Below, piece by piece: positions 45,497 through 58,245 of a stretch of 64,000 nucleotides of DNA (positions are counted from its first letter, which is position 1; the number at the start of each line of letters is the position of its first letter). The notes below the pieces were generated by a model. That model worked only from the letters and a program-made list of their open reading frames with translations, was not told the DNA's origin and made no database searches. The stretch is taken from positions 188,001 through 252,000 of the forward strand of contig JAJEKV010000233.1 in NCBI GenBank assembly GCA_021234155.1, written 5' to 3'. Both the position numbers and the translations under genes were made by a program. This DNA is from Isoetes taiwanensis. Lineage: Eukaryota; Streptophyta; Lycopodiopsida; Isoetales; Isoetaceae.

Positions 45497-45985
45497 ACTA
45501 TAGGAGAGATTATGCAATTAAGAGCCTATCTGTTCTATAAATTATTCAAGCCAACATACAGAAACTGCAATGTGGGCTAGACTCCAGTGCAACAAACATT
45601 CTCAAACTACATAACCAGAATACAATTGACCATACCATCTATAATATTTACATCTATCATATTTCACATCTAAAATACGATGGCCAAAAATAAATGGCAT
45701 ACATAATGAAAGAAAGCACGTCAACAATGGCTCTGGTTGATTCGGTTGAGCTAGCATTGATTGCATTTAAAGCTGGAAAAATACTGTAGGAGAAATTATG
45801 CAATCAAGAGCTTATATGTTCTATAAATTATTCAAGACAGTATATTGAAACTATAATGTGGGTTGGACTCAGCTTGAGAACAGGTGATTAATGGAAGCAA
45901 ATCTGCTTTTGAATCTGCAAAGACACAACAATAGTTGTACATCTGCATTTACATCTAATATTTCACATCTATAATACAATGTCCA
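45497..45985 (+). repeat. Duplication of about 100-180 bp
   Basis: ATTATGCAAT(T/C)AAGAGC and TGTTCTATAAATTATTCAAG occur at about 45509 and about 45797. CATCTAAAATACGATGG is echoed by CATCTATAATACAATGT near 45965. The units are diverged. Confidence 0.65.
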
Positions 45986-45999
45986 AAACTAACTTCGCC

Positions 46000-48990
46000 A
46001 CATGTTTATTCTGCTGGCACCACTTTTCACTATCTGGGCATGTACTCTTTGTTGTTTATTTAATGGCATTGTCATAAGATTCTATTAAGGGCAACATGCA
46101 TCAAAAGCAGATAAGCCGACTTGAAATTCAGCCCAGTTACAGGGTCGAATAGGGCAGTTTTTATTATGTAGTAACTTCCAATTTAAGACCAATTCAATAT
46201 GTACGTAGTTTTCTGCTAGATTAATGCACCACAGCAATAATTTCTACTTTAATTTTAACTGCCCAATTCATGCAAACTTTCAATCAGATTTTGTGACAAC
46301 AAACCTAAGCTCAAACATTTGATGCTGCATAGATCACATCTCTATTCCTTCCTAGCGTTATCTTTTAACGATGTCACATTCAATGATGTGCCTAACTCAA
46401 TCTAGAGAGTCTTACCTATAGAACAATTGAGGAAGCCTCTTCTTTCTGCCTTCCATGGCAGCAGGATATTGCTTTAATGCGTTGCATGGGCCAGAACTTC
46501 AAATACTAAAGTTCGGATAATATATGCATTGTGAAGTTGATGTGAAAATCTGGCATACATTAGAAACATGTGTTCGTATTATAAATCTACATATACAGAG
46601 TTACAAAGTTGACATAGTTACAAAGTTGGCATCTTATAGAAAGATCTTAATACTATCTTTAGAAAAGATGTTAACACCATCTTCTAGGATCCTAAAGTTG
46701 TCTGCTATATGTTAAGAACATGTGTCCATCTTATAAATCTTAGTTAGTTCAAGAATCAGAAGATAATTTACTTCCAGACTGTTTACACGGTAAGCAAGAA
46801 ATCCAGAATGTTTTACACAATAGATAATCTTCAAAAGCACAGCGCCAGACTTTAAACGTGGATCCTAGGAGCAGGCCAATACAACTCATAACTAATTCCA
46901 TATTTGGGAAATGAAGCAAAAAGTATATAGATATACGGAGTTCTTCTTGCCCAAACCTCGGAATAATATGTTTACCTATGCAATTCTATCAAAATCATGT
47001 AATAAAAATAAGGAAAGCTTTCAAATTTGGCATCAGTCCCTTCTCGACACCATAGTGCTAAGAGGTAGCCTTCTATAATCCTCTTCTTTTGCAATGGCCA
47101 TCTAATTTTGTACTGTAGCCTGCTGCAGGCCTCAAGCTCAGACTGTGTATGTTGAAAACTCGTTGACTTTTGATGAAAGTGGAAAGCTAGTAAGGTTTGC
47201 CAAGGATGCTAGACAATAAAATAGGATTGTAGATAGAGTGAAGAGAATAAGAAGAATGGTCAAATACAATGAAAACATAATGTTCATGAAGGGATAATCT
47301 TTCATTCACTAGGTCAGACTGGCTTTAACTTGATTTGTCACCATCAATAGTGTAGATTGTCAACCAAATTGCATATCAGGATAACCATGTCAGCATCAAG
47401 TCATAGCTTGACAATTGTATTTTGACATGCCCTTACCATATTGGTATTTCATCTTTGGATTATCTTACCCTTAACATGAACTGATCCATGCATACATTTG
47501 GGAAGGTTTAGTAAAATATTCTATGTCAGTTTTACAATTCTAAGGGCACTTGCAACTTGGGTTGTTGGTAATAAAAGGGATGTGCCAAAATATCTATGTA
47601 GTTCATTCAAAGCTTTTGCTTTATGGGCTATGCTAGATCAAAAGCACTCCATATCATGGCAATTATGCCATGTGCTGGGCATACAGCATGTCCTCTGCAA
47701 TTCTCAAGTTTATTCCCTACTTGTAGTCATGTCTAGAAAAAAAATTTGGTCATGGCATGAGTGCCGTACCTTATTGTGCTCAATTCCTTTGTTCTTGCAG
47801 TGGATAAGGACAATTAGTGTTTCTTCATCAAGTCCAGATTGAGCCTGCACATAGTTCAAGTCTCGACCTGCACAAATTATCGAAGTTCAATACATCAACT
47901 GAGGAAAGTAATAAAGTACTTATCAACTCCATAGTGATGGCTTATTATTACTTCTAGTACATTGCAACAATGAAGAGAGATTGATATTTTAACTGGATCA
48001 TATGAACTCTCCAGTTGTTAGCTTGAGATAATCGGGCCTGTAGATACTAACACAACACAATGATTGAACTCTCAACTCATTATCAAGTGCAATATGTCTG
48101 CACGTTCAAATTTTCAATTTAAGAATAGAATAGAGTAAACCCACATGCACATCAATAATGTTTTGGAGTCCGTCTGAAGCTTCTAAAACTTCATTGTTTG
48201 TATTGCTTTCCATTGCAGCCATCTATAGTCTTAAGATCTTCTATTCCTCGTATGCAGCAGATGTAGGCTCTAAATCCAAGTGTTTGATGTCTCTTGCTAT
48301 TTACACTATCTATGTGAGGGTTCTGATAAGCCTTGCCGGAAATGAATGTGCTATACAAAACTTTTTGAGCATTTTGCTGTGTTTCCTTCAAAATATATCA
48401 AGATTTGGAGGCAGAAACAGTTTGAACCAAAAAAGAACCAATTGGACAGTGAAAGCCACAGTTCTAGTTACAAAACACTTCCCTGTGCAAGTTTGTAGAC
48501 ATTCACAAATATAAAGATGCTGAATATTAATTTAGAGCTAAGACTTTCTAGTGAAAAACCTGGAATCAGAGAGAAGTTAAACCTGAAAAACCTGTAATCA
48601 CAGAGAAGACTTTCTTGATGGGTCTTACCTGATAGCTAAAGAATCATTTGTGCGGATACAACCGAATAATATCACTATAAGAACTAACATAAAGTTTGAC
48701 ACAACTAATGGGGCAACGTCTGAGTTAATATTGGTGATACTAATAGCAACATCTATTTTGGCATATACTATAGCCTCATAACATTGACGAAATTTGTGAC
48801 GATAAAGGTGTTGTTATATTTGATGCTATGTCATTGGTGGGCACTGGCACTAATTCTGATGCTATCTGTGTAACAACTAGTGATGCATCATAACAAAATT
48901 ACTGACAATATGGATGACACAAATAATGAAGTTATAGGTGACACAAACTGTGGCACCTATACCATCACCTATGTCTGAATATCACCAATA
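46000..48990. other. Intergenic, nothing recognised
   Basis: ORFs of 60-118 codons (for example 47498-47842 and 48158-48514 plus) have no recognisable domain and no supporting splice pattern. No element ends were seen. Confidence 0.4.
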
Positions 48991-49076
48991 ATGTCATAGT
49001 GGTATACTTCTCCGTGCTCTGGTGACGTTTTGATGCACAAATTGACCCCTTCTCTTGTACTGTTAATTCAGTAACC

Positions 49077-52000
49077 ATGCATGACTTGGAACTGTGGCAT
49101 GACAGCTTGGGACACAAGAATTGTAATAACATAAAGTTTTTAGCTAAAAGGGGTTGGTTCCAATGCAATGGTCTAAAATTGGACAAATTCAAATGTGAGG
49201 GATGTATGCAAGGAAAGCTAAACTGCCATTTGCCAAGGCCAAATATAGGTCCAAAGAAATGCTGGAATGGATCCATACAGATTTATGTGGCCCTTTCAAT
49301 GTGAGAAGTAGGATCAACAAGAGATATTTTATCTCTTTCATTGATGATTACTGCATGAGATGCTCATGTTACTACCTTTGCAGAAAATCGGAAGCAATTG
49401 TAGCATCAAAACATTTTCTTGCAGAAGCAAAACGATAAACAGGCGAAAAAGTGAATTGTATTAGGTTAGATCGTGGAGGGGAGTACTTATCAGACAAATC
49501 AAAGCATTTTTGTATTTCAAATTGGATAAAAAGGCAACTAATCTGCAGGTAGCCCTCAACAAAATGGCATGGCAGAAAGGAAGAACGGGACAATTATGGA
49601 TGCGGTAAGAACTATGATAAAACATTGTGGCCTACCAAAACACCTCTAAGAAGAAGCACAGAAGAAAGCCATTCATATTTAGAACATGTTACCATCAGCA
49701 ATATTGGAAGATAATGTACCCCATAATCTCGGGTCAAATTCTAATGAACTCTACACTATGGAAAGTTCAAAACATACGGATGCTTAGCCTACAGCCATGT
49801 ACCTTCAGAACTTAGAAGGACAAAGCTACAAACTATAATTGGTTTTCTTGTTGGATATGACATTGAGTCAAAAGGCTTTAGAATTTATGTCCTTAATACT
49901 AAAGAGATTGTGATAAGCTGAGAGGTTCAATTTAATGAAGATGTATTGTATAAGGACAGATATCCAGCAAAGAAAGTGGAAAATGGGAAAGCAAAATTAG
50001 AGAAAAGGGTACATTTTCAGGTGGACTTAGACATAAATGATGAATCTGTAGAATCAGGCACTATACAAGTGAGCAGTCCAAGTAATGTGGATAATTGATA
50101 ACACATGGAAATTGAATCTGAACAGCAAAACATTGAAGTTGCAGCAGAACGTAGAAGGAGAAAGACTCAAGTAGAAAGGCTAGCCAAAGACATAAAAATA
50201 AACATGGAAGAGTATGGAAGTAATGAAGCTGGAAGAAGCAAAAGGATGGAACATTAGGAACACTCACATGATCAGATATGGACAATTATGGATGATCTTG
50301 TGTTGCCAAAATCATATGAAGATGTATTAACTTGTGAAGATAAAGAAAACTGGATTGATGCAATGCAAGATGAGCTAGTCATTTAGTAGCACCCAAACCT
50401 ATGAAATTGTTGACTGCCCACCAAATCAGAACATCAAAGGAAGTAAGTGGCTATTCAAAATCAAGGAAAATGCAGATGGAAGAAAAAGGCATAAAGCCAA
50501 GCTTGTGGCACAAGGGTATACACAAAAAAAAAGGAAAAGATTATGGTGAAATCTATTCCCCTATTGTTAAATTGACAAGTTTGAGAGTGCTACTGAGCTA
50601 CTCAGCTTAGCAAATGCAATGGACTTGGAACTTCACCACATGGATGTGAAGACTACATTCTTGAATGCTAAACTAGAAGATAATGTATTCATGAGACAAC
50701 CTCCAGAATTTGAGACACGAGGGAAAAGTGTGGAAATTGAATAGAGTTGTCTATGGATTAAAAACAATCACCAAGGGAATGGTATATGTGTGTGGATAAT
50801 TTCCTTCAAGAATAGGGTTTTGAGAAATTGAAGAATGATGGAAGTTTATATAGGTTCCAATTAGGTGAAAGTATTTGCATCATAGCCCTTTTATGTGGAC
50901 GACTGCATTATGGTCTCAAACAGTCCAACTTGCATGCCGAAATGTAAAGATATATTAAAGGCAAGGTTTAAGATGTCTGATATGAGTGAACTTAAGCAAT
51001 TCCTAGGCATCGAAGCAGTGAGAAACAGACAGGAAAAGAGTTTAAAGCTAATGCAAAACAAGCACATCAATAATATGCTCAACAGGTTCAATCTAATGGA
51101 TGCACACCCTGTTAGAAGACCTATAGTTCCAGGCCATAAGCTAATTGAAAAAGTAGCTCTAAAAGAAAGTGAAACACTAGAAATGAAAAAACTTCCTTAC
51201 AGGCCACTAGTTGGTTGTTTGCTTTACTTAGCCAATAACACACGATCTATATAGCTTACATTGTAATCATACTGAGAAGGAGGTGTCATAACCCAAGCAT
51301 GCAGCACTGGCTAGCAGGTAAAAGGGTTTTGAAGTATTCAAAGGGGACTGCTAAATTTGAACTCGCACAAAACAATAAAAATTTGAAGCTTCATGCATAC
51401 AGTAATGCAGATTGGGGTGATGACTTGAGCATATAAAAATCAACCTCAGGTTATGCTAAATTCTTAGGAGGAGGTCCTATTGCATGGAGGAGTAAGGAAC
51501 AAAAGGCAATTGCAATGTCCACAGCAGAGGCTGAGTATGCTGCATCCTCACTGGTAGCCAAAGAAGTATCATGGTTGAGAAGGTTGTTGAATGAGCTGCA
51601 ATGCTATCAGACTGAGCCAACTACAATTCTAACAGATAGACAAAGTTGCATTGCAATAGGGAAAAATCCTGTGGACCATGAGAGGACAAGACACATTGAG
51701 CTCAACATACATTTTATCAGGAAGTTTGCAGAAAAAGGATACATATAAATGACTTACCAGGGCTTTCAATGAAAAGCCAAATTTTGTATCATAGTGCCTT
51801 TTTTTTAATATATTATAAACTTTCAGATAGAGAATGTACTTTTTTCTGACATAAATTTGTTTTTGAATAATTCAACTAAACTTTTAGGATCAGTTATCTG
51901 TCATTCTCAAATATTGTTAGACTGTACACACAAACCCAGTAAGCGAATATAGTACTTGTAACTCAATTCTGTCATGTTCTAATATTCTCAACATTAAAGA

Positions 52001-52255
52001 TTATTTAGCTGCATTTCAGAGTCAACTACACACAATTCACATGCTGTATACAATACACCACAATCACTGTACAACACAATAACCACCACATGCACCACCA
52101 CACTAAGCACCATAACTAAGGAAAAAATAATACAAAACAAATTTCTAATGTGTTCACCAAGGCCCTGACAGAAACCAAGTTTATACAGTTCAAGAAGAGA
52201 GTAAATGTAACAGAGATATGTGATGAAGGAGGAATGTTGAAAAATAGAATTTACT
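49077..52255 (+). pseudogene. Decayed Ty1/copia retrotransposon polyprotein
   Basis: The order is typical of copia. First comes a pre-integrase zinc segment (LELWHDSLGH, then CEGCMQGK). The integrase core follows (HTDLCGPF, FISFIDDY, SPQQNGMAERKNGT), then reverse transcriptase (KWLFKI, KLVAQGYTQK, HHMDVKTTFLNA, YVDD at about 50894-50906, SELKQFLGIE), and RNase H (STAEAEYAA, HIELNIHFIRKF). The last residues (VFTKAL, RVNVTEICDEGGML) appear only after about 360 bp of extra sequence (about 51770-52140), which looks like an insertion. At least eight stops or frame shifts are present. Gag was not identified. Confidence 0.85.
52224..52250 (+). other. Candidate polypurine tract and start of 3' LTR
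   Basis: GAAGGAGGAA immediately precedes TGTTGAAAAATAG at 52235, right where the copia reading frame ends (GGML). This is the usual arrangement at a copia 3' LTR. The LTR's far end and a matching 5' LTR were not found. Confidence 0.4.
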
Positions 52256-52537
52256 CATCACATATGATGATAGTTCATCTATGAACTGTGCTTATTCTTC
52301 AGAGCAACGTTATAGATGATCATCTAGTGGTACAGAATTTACAAACATCACGAGTACATATTATCTAATGATTGAGGGTTCGTGCACATGAACTTTATTA
52401 TTGTGAAACCTTATCGATGCTCAGAGATACTAAAAAATGAAGACATCCGACACTAATTGGCAATGCTCAAATGTGACAAGAAAGGAGATACAAAGCCAGG
52501 GTTGATAGACAAGCACAACACGTGAAAAACTCGCGAA

Positions 52538-53248
52538 CTACAATGTTTGGCCATCCATCTGTGGGTGATAAGCTATGCTCATGGCAAGCTTAGTTTGAAT
52601 AGTGCTAAAGAAATCCTTCCAGAATGCACTAATAAACTTAGGATCCCGGTCTGATATAATGGTACGGGGCATCCCATGAAGACGAAATACCTCATTTGTA
52701 AACAACAAGGCAGTGTCCAATGCAGTGTCTGTGGTACGACATGGCAAGAAGTGTGCCATTTTAGAGAGCTTGTCGACCACCACCATTAAGGCATCAAAGC
52801 CCCTTAAGATGCGGGGAAGCCCCACGATAAAATCCATAGTAATAACATTCCATTTTGCATTAGGCACATCTAGGGATTGCAATTCCCCCGGAATGCGTAA
52901 TTGTTCTGCCTTTGTTTACTGACATATCTGACATTGCTTAATGTACCTAGCAATGTGTTTCTTCATCCCTGGCCAAAAATAGCTGGAGCGGATCTTAAAA
53001 CAGGTCTTCATAAATCCTGCATGAATGAGCTTGCGAACTCTTGATGTCTCGGGAACACATAACTTATCCTTGTAATAAAGGAGATCACCCTCCTTTTTGT
53101 AATGACAGAAAGCCTCCCTCTCCTTATCTGTTCTAGCTTCCTTGGATAGACTTTGCCATATCTCCTGAAATTTTGGATCTGCTGGAAGAGCCTGTTGTAT
53201 TTGCTTACCAAAGTCACTGGAGAGTGTGGATATGGCATTACAATGCAT
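52538..53248 (-). pseudogene. Ty3/gypsy integrase fragment
   Basis: The minus strand encodes the HHCC-type zinc region (LIHAGFMKTCFKIRSSYFWP, KQCQICQ) and the integrase core (WNVITMDFIVGLP, VVVDKLSKMAHF, SDRDPKFISAFW, AYHPQMDGQT). One in-frame stop follows CQICQ near 52919. The frame stops shortly after the DGQT motif. No reverse transcriptase or LTR is seen, so this is a truncated remnant. Confidence 0.85.
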
Positions 53249-53259
53249 CCGAGTGACTA

Positions 53260-54890
53260 ATGGATGTCTGGAAACCCGGGGATTTCACCATTAAAAAACC
53301 GTATGATACATGTGCGTGACTGGTTAGGGGTTTTTTTTTTTTTTTTTAACCCGTCCGCATACGGTCGAAGGAGAATACGGCTGCACCACCATTTTTTCGT
53401 AGGTGGTCGTGAAGGGGAGGTCTGGGCGGGAACTCTTCACCAGTTTGATACGTTAGGGGTTCTTCAAGATCCGAGGCTCTGAATCATAGGGGTTCTTGTA
53501 GTTCATCTGCTCCTGTCTACTTCAAAACTAGCACAGTAATTTCGATTTAGGGCAAGACTATGTTCCTGCACTTTGAAATCTCTTTTCATGCTCTACACTG
53601 GCTGGAAAGCTTCAAACATGAACCCATGCCTGTCAAAAACAGGTTTGCTTGATCTACTTTGTTTTTACGTATGCATTCAAGATCGATGCAGGCTTTAAAG
53701 ATCTCAAAGGGTTTTTCCCATACAGGTTATAAATTCGAAACCTGTCTAGGCTTTGTTTGTGAAGTAGCTGCTGAAGCAACTCATAATTTCGTTGATGGTC
53801 TGTGCCTACCCAAAAATAGTCTAGCTGGCAACAGCCGATTTACTCCCGGTGCCTAAGACTGCCGATCCGCCATTGAGTGCCATTTAGGGCGATTCTAAAC
53901 TTTGTGTGTTTTCTGGGCTACAGTTTTTATTGGATCTTTGCACCTTACAGTATAATATGGAATTAGTTAATCCTCTCAAATATTCGACCCATTCTATCTT
54001 AAGAAGGTGAAGTCTTCTGCCTTTAACGATTGGTTCTAGGATTTGTCTCTAAATAGATCACGTTTGAATACATGTCTTCAAATAGGACTGGAAATTCTAC
54101 ATTCATACAACATCTTGATTCAACTTATGGGGCTTTGTGCTTGGATGCATGTTTTTTGTGGGCTCTATTTTATCCCTTACTGCTGGATTTGAAAAGGAAG
54201 GCAGGTCAGAATAAGCATGACAAATTATACCATTTTTCAAGGCAATGATTTGCTCTCTTGACAATAGAAGTTTCGTTATGCTCCTACTGCTTCTATTCAT
54301 TTGGCTGCCAAAGATATTTAAAATCATTTTATGGCAGGCTCTAAAGCATAGGGCATGCTGGCTGCAACTACAGTCCGATAACACAGACTAATTTGGCTTT
54401 ATAACTGTATATTAGGCTCAATTTTGTACCTCATTCTTGAGATTGAGTGCACCTACTGCATAAAGGGAGTTTCAGAGATATTTATCGAGCACATCTTTAA
54501 CAGTTTTTTGATATTCAAACTTCATTCTTATACTGCCTTAGCATGAAAGCTTATGCCTACATTGTTTTTATGATTACTTGCTTTCATAACATGATTTATG
54601 ATGCCATTGTGCTTTAAACAGATCTTGTGTTTTGAAAATGTAACAGAGTAACATTGGATAATGTTAAAACCAGGTCTTGCAAAAAATCGAGCAGTCCTGG
54701 GGCTTTCCTACTTGGATAATGGCACTTCAAATATTTTGGAGTTCGCTACACAAAAGGTTATTGCGGTCTATTTGTTTCAAAAATGCAGATAAGATTAAAA
54801 TAAATTTAACATGAGAGGTCCACACGAGATTGGTTTTAATACATTGAAACTTCATTCCGGACCATGATGGAGTTCCCTTTGGATCCCCTT
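53260..54890. other. Intergenic, nothing recognised
   Basis: A long T run occurs at about 53333-53347. Short ORFs have no recognisable domain. Repeats were not evident by eye. Confidence 0.4.
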
Positions 54891-54957
54891 TTTTTTAGTG
54901 TCAAGTCAGTTTATCGACTTGATCCCATCATTCTAACTATGGAATTGGTGCCACGAG

Positions 54958-55288
54958 GTGAGCTCTTAGGCCTTCCATTTGTGCCTGCATATCTAAATCC
55001 ACAAACACAAGGAAGAAATGTTCTTCAGGGTGTAAATTATGCTTCAGGAGCCGATGGCATTTTGGATTCAAGTGGCTATAACTATGTAAGTTTCTGTCCA
55101 TATTTTGATCATGGAGATTATGAAGAAATTGTTATCTTTTGATAAGAATATTGACCATGCCTTTGGTTGATGCAGCTGGCAAGAATATCCATGTCTCAAC
55201 AGATCAACAACTTCAAGCAGACCTTGGCAAGCATAAACGCAACTCTAGGGCAAGAAGAATCTGTAAAGCTCATTGCTTTACAGACTAG
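54958..55288 (+). pseudogene. GDSL esterase/lipase gene fragment (two exons)
   Basis: The exon ending at 55085 encodes ELLGLPFVPAYLNPQTQGRN and VLQGVNYASGADGILDSSG, the conserved block II region of plant GDSL lipases. A GTAAGT donor follows. The exon at 55176-55288 encodes ISMSQQINNFKQTLASINAT and LGQEESVKL, the next conserved stretch, in matching frame. The N-terminal GDS catalytic block and the C-terminal Asp/His block are absent. Sequence directly after belongs to an unrelated family, so this is a fragment. Confidence 0.75.
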
Positions 55289-55824
55289 GTGCATTGCGAA
55301 GGGTTGATGGAAATGAAGCTTTTAATCAGAAAGTATTGAAGAAGCCATGCAACAATATGATTTGGTAATTTTCAGCTGATAGTTATCCCATATCTATTTT
55401 GCAATATAGTGTTTTGCATATGATAGCTTCTTTATGAGCACAACTCTTCGTTGCTTTTTAAGGGTCCAGGGCTAATATGACCTCTAGTTTTTTATCTGCA
55501 AGTCTCACAAGGGTAATGCTTTTGTGGATTATGATAGATTACAGTATCTTCTTGCAGGCGGTATCAGAGGAATCAGATAATGTTAAAGCTCTCTATCGAC
55601 GTGGTAAGGCACAAGTTGCTCTTGGCAGAACAGGTGAAGCAAGAAATGATTTTAAAAAAGTAAAGCAATTGGCACCTGGTGATAAGGCATTAATTCATGA
55701 ATTGCATGTTCTGGCTCAACAAGATAAACAGCTATATGAAAAGCAAAAAGAACTCTACAAAGGATTGTTTGCTCCACCTCCAACAAAGCAACCTTCAAAG
55801 AGAAGATGGTATGCAATAGTATAG
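55289..55824 (+). pseudogene. FKBP42 (TWD1)-like TPR-domain fragment
   Basis: 55305-55365 encodes DGNEAFNQK, then with a one-base shift IEEAMQQYDL, the first TPR helix of FKBP42-type immunophilins. After an intron, the exon at 55560-55824 encodes DNVKALYRRGKAQVALGRTG, then KALIHELHVLAQQDKQLYEK and KELYKGLF, the last TPR and C-terminal helix. It ends KRRWYAIV. Family members act as membrane-linked co-chaperones of Hsp90 and auxin transporters. The FKBP domain and the middle TPRs are missing. The fragment starts at the base where the GDSL fragment ends. Confidence 0.7.
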
Positions 55825-56755
55825 ATCTGGTTACTCTCTCTTTTTAGGGTCATACCTTCCTTATTCCATAATCCGTTTAGACATTCCTAAACCCATATGC
55901 ACCATGTTTTCAAGCTTGAAGTATCCCTAGTACTTTACCACTAAACTACAATTTGAAAACAATCCACTAGTTTAGCCTTCAAATAGTTTAGACATTCCTA
56001 ATGCATTCTACAACCCCGTCTACAACCCTATACATTCTTACAACTACAATGATCCCGGCAATGTTCATTATTTATTCAACGTAAGGGACACATGCAATGA
56101 AAATTCTTGCATCTTAAGAGATAGATGCAATAGAGTCTTAACCAACGAGACCAGTTTAGACGAGAATGAAGATGCGAAAAATGTCTATTAAACACATTGT
56201 GAAATTTTTTTCCTTCTCCACAAACCATTTTTTCTCTGAATAAGGCTACGGCACAAACTCAAGTACAAGATCGGGTAGGGGTATGTAAAAGGTAACATAG
56301 TCCGGGCGTATATCTATGGTAGGGGGCAGGGAAACTGGGTTTTCCTATTTACGTATGTAGGGGTTTTCGAGCTCCAAAAGTCGTATACAAGGGGTTTTCT
56401 GGTGACCCCCACCCTGCATGTTGGTGATAAGGTCCACCTTCTGGAGTAAGAAAGGTTGTAGGAGATCAAAGGGGACTTGAGGATCCCATTGCTCTCCATC
56501 TTGGTACCATTGGATCAGCTTGGGGTCGCCATTGCAACTGCAAGTCGTGGAGGAGGAGGGCGAACAAGAGAAGGCAGAAAGAGAATGAAACCCTAATAAG
56601 TACACTTTAACTTTAACTGGTTATGCAGACGTTAGCGTCAGTAATAATAATAATTAATTAGCTAAATATTTTTTTTTCAGACAAAGTTTAGATAGAGAAA
56701 CTTTAGTTATATTTATATACAAATTTAGTACAACAAAAGATGCTTGACGAGCAAA
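55825..56755. other. Intergenic, nothing recognised
   Basis: Short ORFs only. The minus-strand frames at 56314-56605 carry no known domain. Confidence 0.4.
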
Positions 56756-57070
56756 CTAATTGTGGCCTCCCTGAATCCTCCGGGCGAGAGCCAAATCCTT
56801 CGTCATGATAGTGACCCTTTTGGCATGGATGGCGCAAAGATTGGCATCCCCAAAAAGGGCTATCAAATAAGCTTCGACGGCCTCCTGCAACGCAAGTATG
56901 GCAAAGGTCTGGAATCGTAGATCAGTTTTGAATTCTTGAGCTATTTCCCGAACTAGGCGCTGAAAAGGGAGTTTCCTTAGCAATAGCTCTGTGGTCTTCT
57001 GGTACTTCCGAATTTCCCTTAAGGCCATAGTGCCAAGCCGATACCGATGCGGCTTCTTTGGTGGCGCCGA
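56756..57070 (-). CDS. Divergent histone H3-like ORF
   Basis: The histone fold is intact and uninterrupted. It runs from [20 protein letters not shown] (alpha-N region) through [24 protein letters not shown] and [12 protein letters not shown] to ARRIQGGHN and a stop. Loop 1 has canonical H3 length, which argues against CENH3. Many conserved positions differ: SSAVLALQEAAEAY reads [14 protein letters not shown], and the next block reads ALFGDANL. The usual H3 tail with ARTKQTARKS is not in frame; upstream residues are [11 protein letters not shown] Met occurs only at GTM in the fold. It could be a decayed retro-copy, a variant with an unusual tail, or a gene carried by the adjacent gag-containing element. 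Confidence 0.65.
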   Translation of the reverse strand, partial: SAPPKKPHRYRLGTMALREIRKYQKTTELLLRKLPFQRLVREIAQEFKTDLRFQTFAILALQEAVEAYLIALFGDANLCAIHAKRVTIMTKDLALARRIQGGHN

Positions 57071-57189
57071 TCTCTGAGTCTGTGTTGGCTTCTCTGAGTC
57101 TTGCCCCCTGTTACTAGGTGAGGCCAGGCTGCATCTACTCGGTCTTTCTAGCGAGCAGATCTGGTCGCCTTGCCAATGCCCTCAACAGT

Positions 57190-58144
57190 TTTGAGCTTTT
57201 CCTTGTATGCACTTCCCGCGGTAGACTTACGTGCGTCGTTTAGCGGTGGGGTCTTGGTCAGTCGGGGGGGGGTGTGTGTCTGCTACGGGGTTGGTTTGGG
57301 ATTGCTGTTGTTGCTCCTCTGCTTGCCATTGCTGCTCAGCCCGCTCAGCCTCTTGTTGCGCAGCATGGGCAGCCGCCATGCGCTCTTCCGCCATTGTGGC
57401 CGGGGCGTAACCGCCGTACTTGACTCGCATGATAGCGATCCGGCTTGGCTTGCATGTCCATCTGGATAGCTATCAAGTGGTCCACCGTGGGTGGCCTCGT
57501 CATACTGATAGGGAGGGAGGTCAAAGGAGTTGCTTGCTATGATGGCTCTCCCATCACCTAGATAAACATATTCGGACCCCCAAATTTTCGGGTCTCCCTC
57601 TCCATCTCCCGGATGTCATCCTCACGGGCAAGCCCTCAGATCCTGGCAGCCTCTTTTGTAATGGCTTCCTCCTTGGGAACTTCAATACACGAGGGCGGGT
57701 AGAACTTAACTAACACCAGAACTTGGTCGGTTGTTCGATCAAGGTGTAGGGTTGCTGGAGAAGGTTATGTTTGATCAGAAAACGCTCATACAAATGGAAG
57801 ATGGGGTAAGGGATTCTATGGCCGACGACAAAGCGTTGCACAAGCTCAACTAAAAGTAGCTCTACCTGGTCCGGGTCGGTAGCGAGGTGCTCTCCAAGTT
57901 TGGCGAATATTTGGGGCACATTAAAGTTGATGGGGCTTAAGGTCCCTTTAGTATGAGCCATATTCATTGGAATGGAAAAAGAAAGATGGGGGAGGAGGCG
58001 CTGGTAGGTGGCAGTGGTGTAAGTTAAAGGCGGAGGCAGGGCGCTCAAGCTTCTACTCCGATGGCAGGCGAGACAGGGCAGGCGGAAGAGAAAAGCAAGA
58101 GAATAACCGTCACTTTTTGTTTTTAAATTCAAAAACTTTTTCAT
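57190..58144 (-). CDS. Gag-like ORF of an LTR element (tentative)
   Basis: A minus-strand open segment begins around MAHTKGTLSPINFN (57961) or at the upstream Met (58144). It is helical, with ELLLVELVQRFVVGHRIPYP, and stops at 57710. Further conserved-looking pieces in other frames follow (REDDIREMERETRKFGGPNM near 57590, then a Gln/Glu-rich run at 57300-57390). I do not recognise a Pfam-type domain. The gag label rests on position: the ORF lies downstream, in its own orientation, of a tRNA-Met primer site at 58676-58688. Confidence 0.35.
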
Positions 58145-58149
58145 TTTTC

Positions 58150-58245
58150 GTTCTTCGTTCTTCGTTCTTCTTTCTTCTTTCTTCTTTCTTCTTTCTTCTT
58201 TCTTCTTTCTTCTTTCTTCTTTCTTCTTTCTTCTTTCTTCTTTTA
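58150..58245 (+). repeat. (TTCTTTC)n microsatellite
   Basis: About 13 heptamer repeats (TTCTTTC and TTCGTTC variants) make a polypyrimidine strand run between the primer binding site and the gag-like ORF. Confidence 0.95.

Noticed and set aside
56756-57070. Reading the H3-like ORF as CENH3
   Set aside because: Loop 1 has the canonical H3 length and the EFKTDLRFQ stretch has no insertion, whereas plant CENH3 usually has a longer loop 1.
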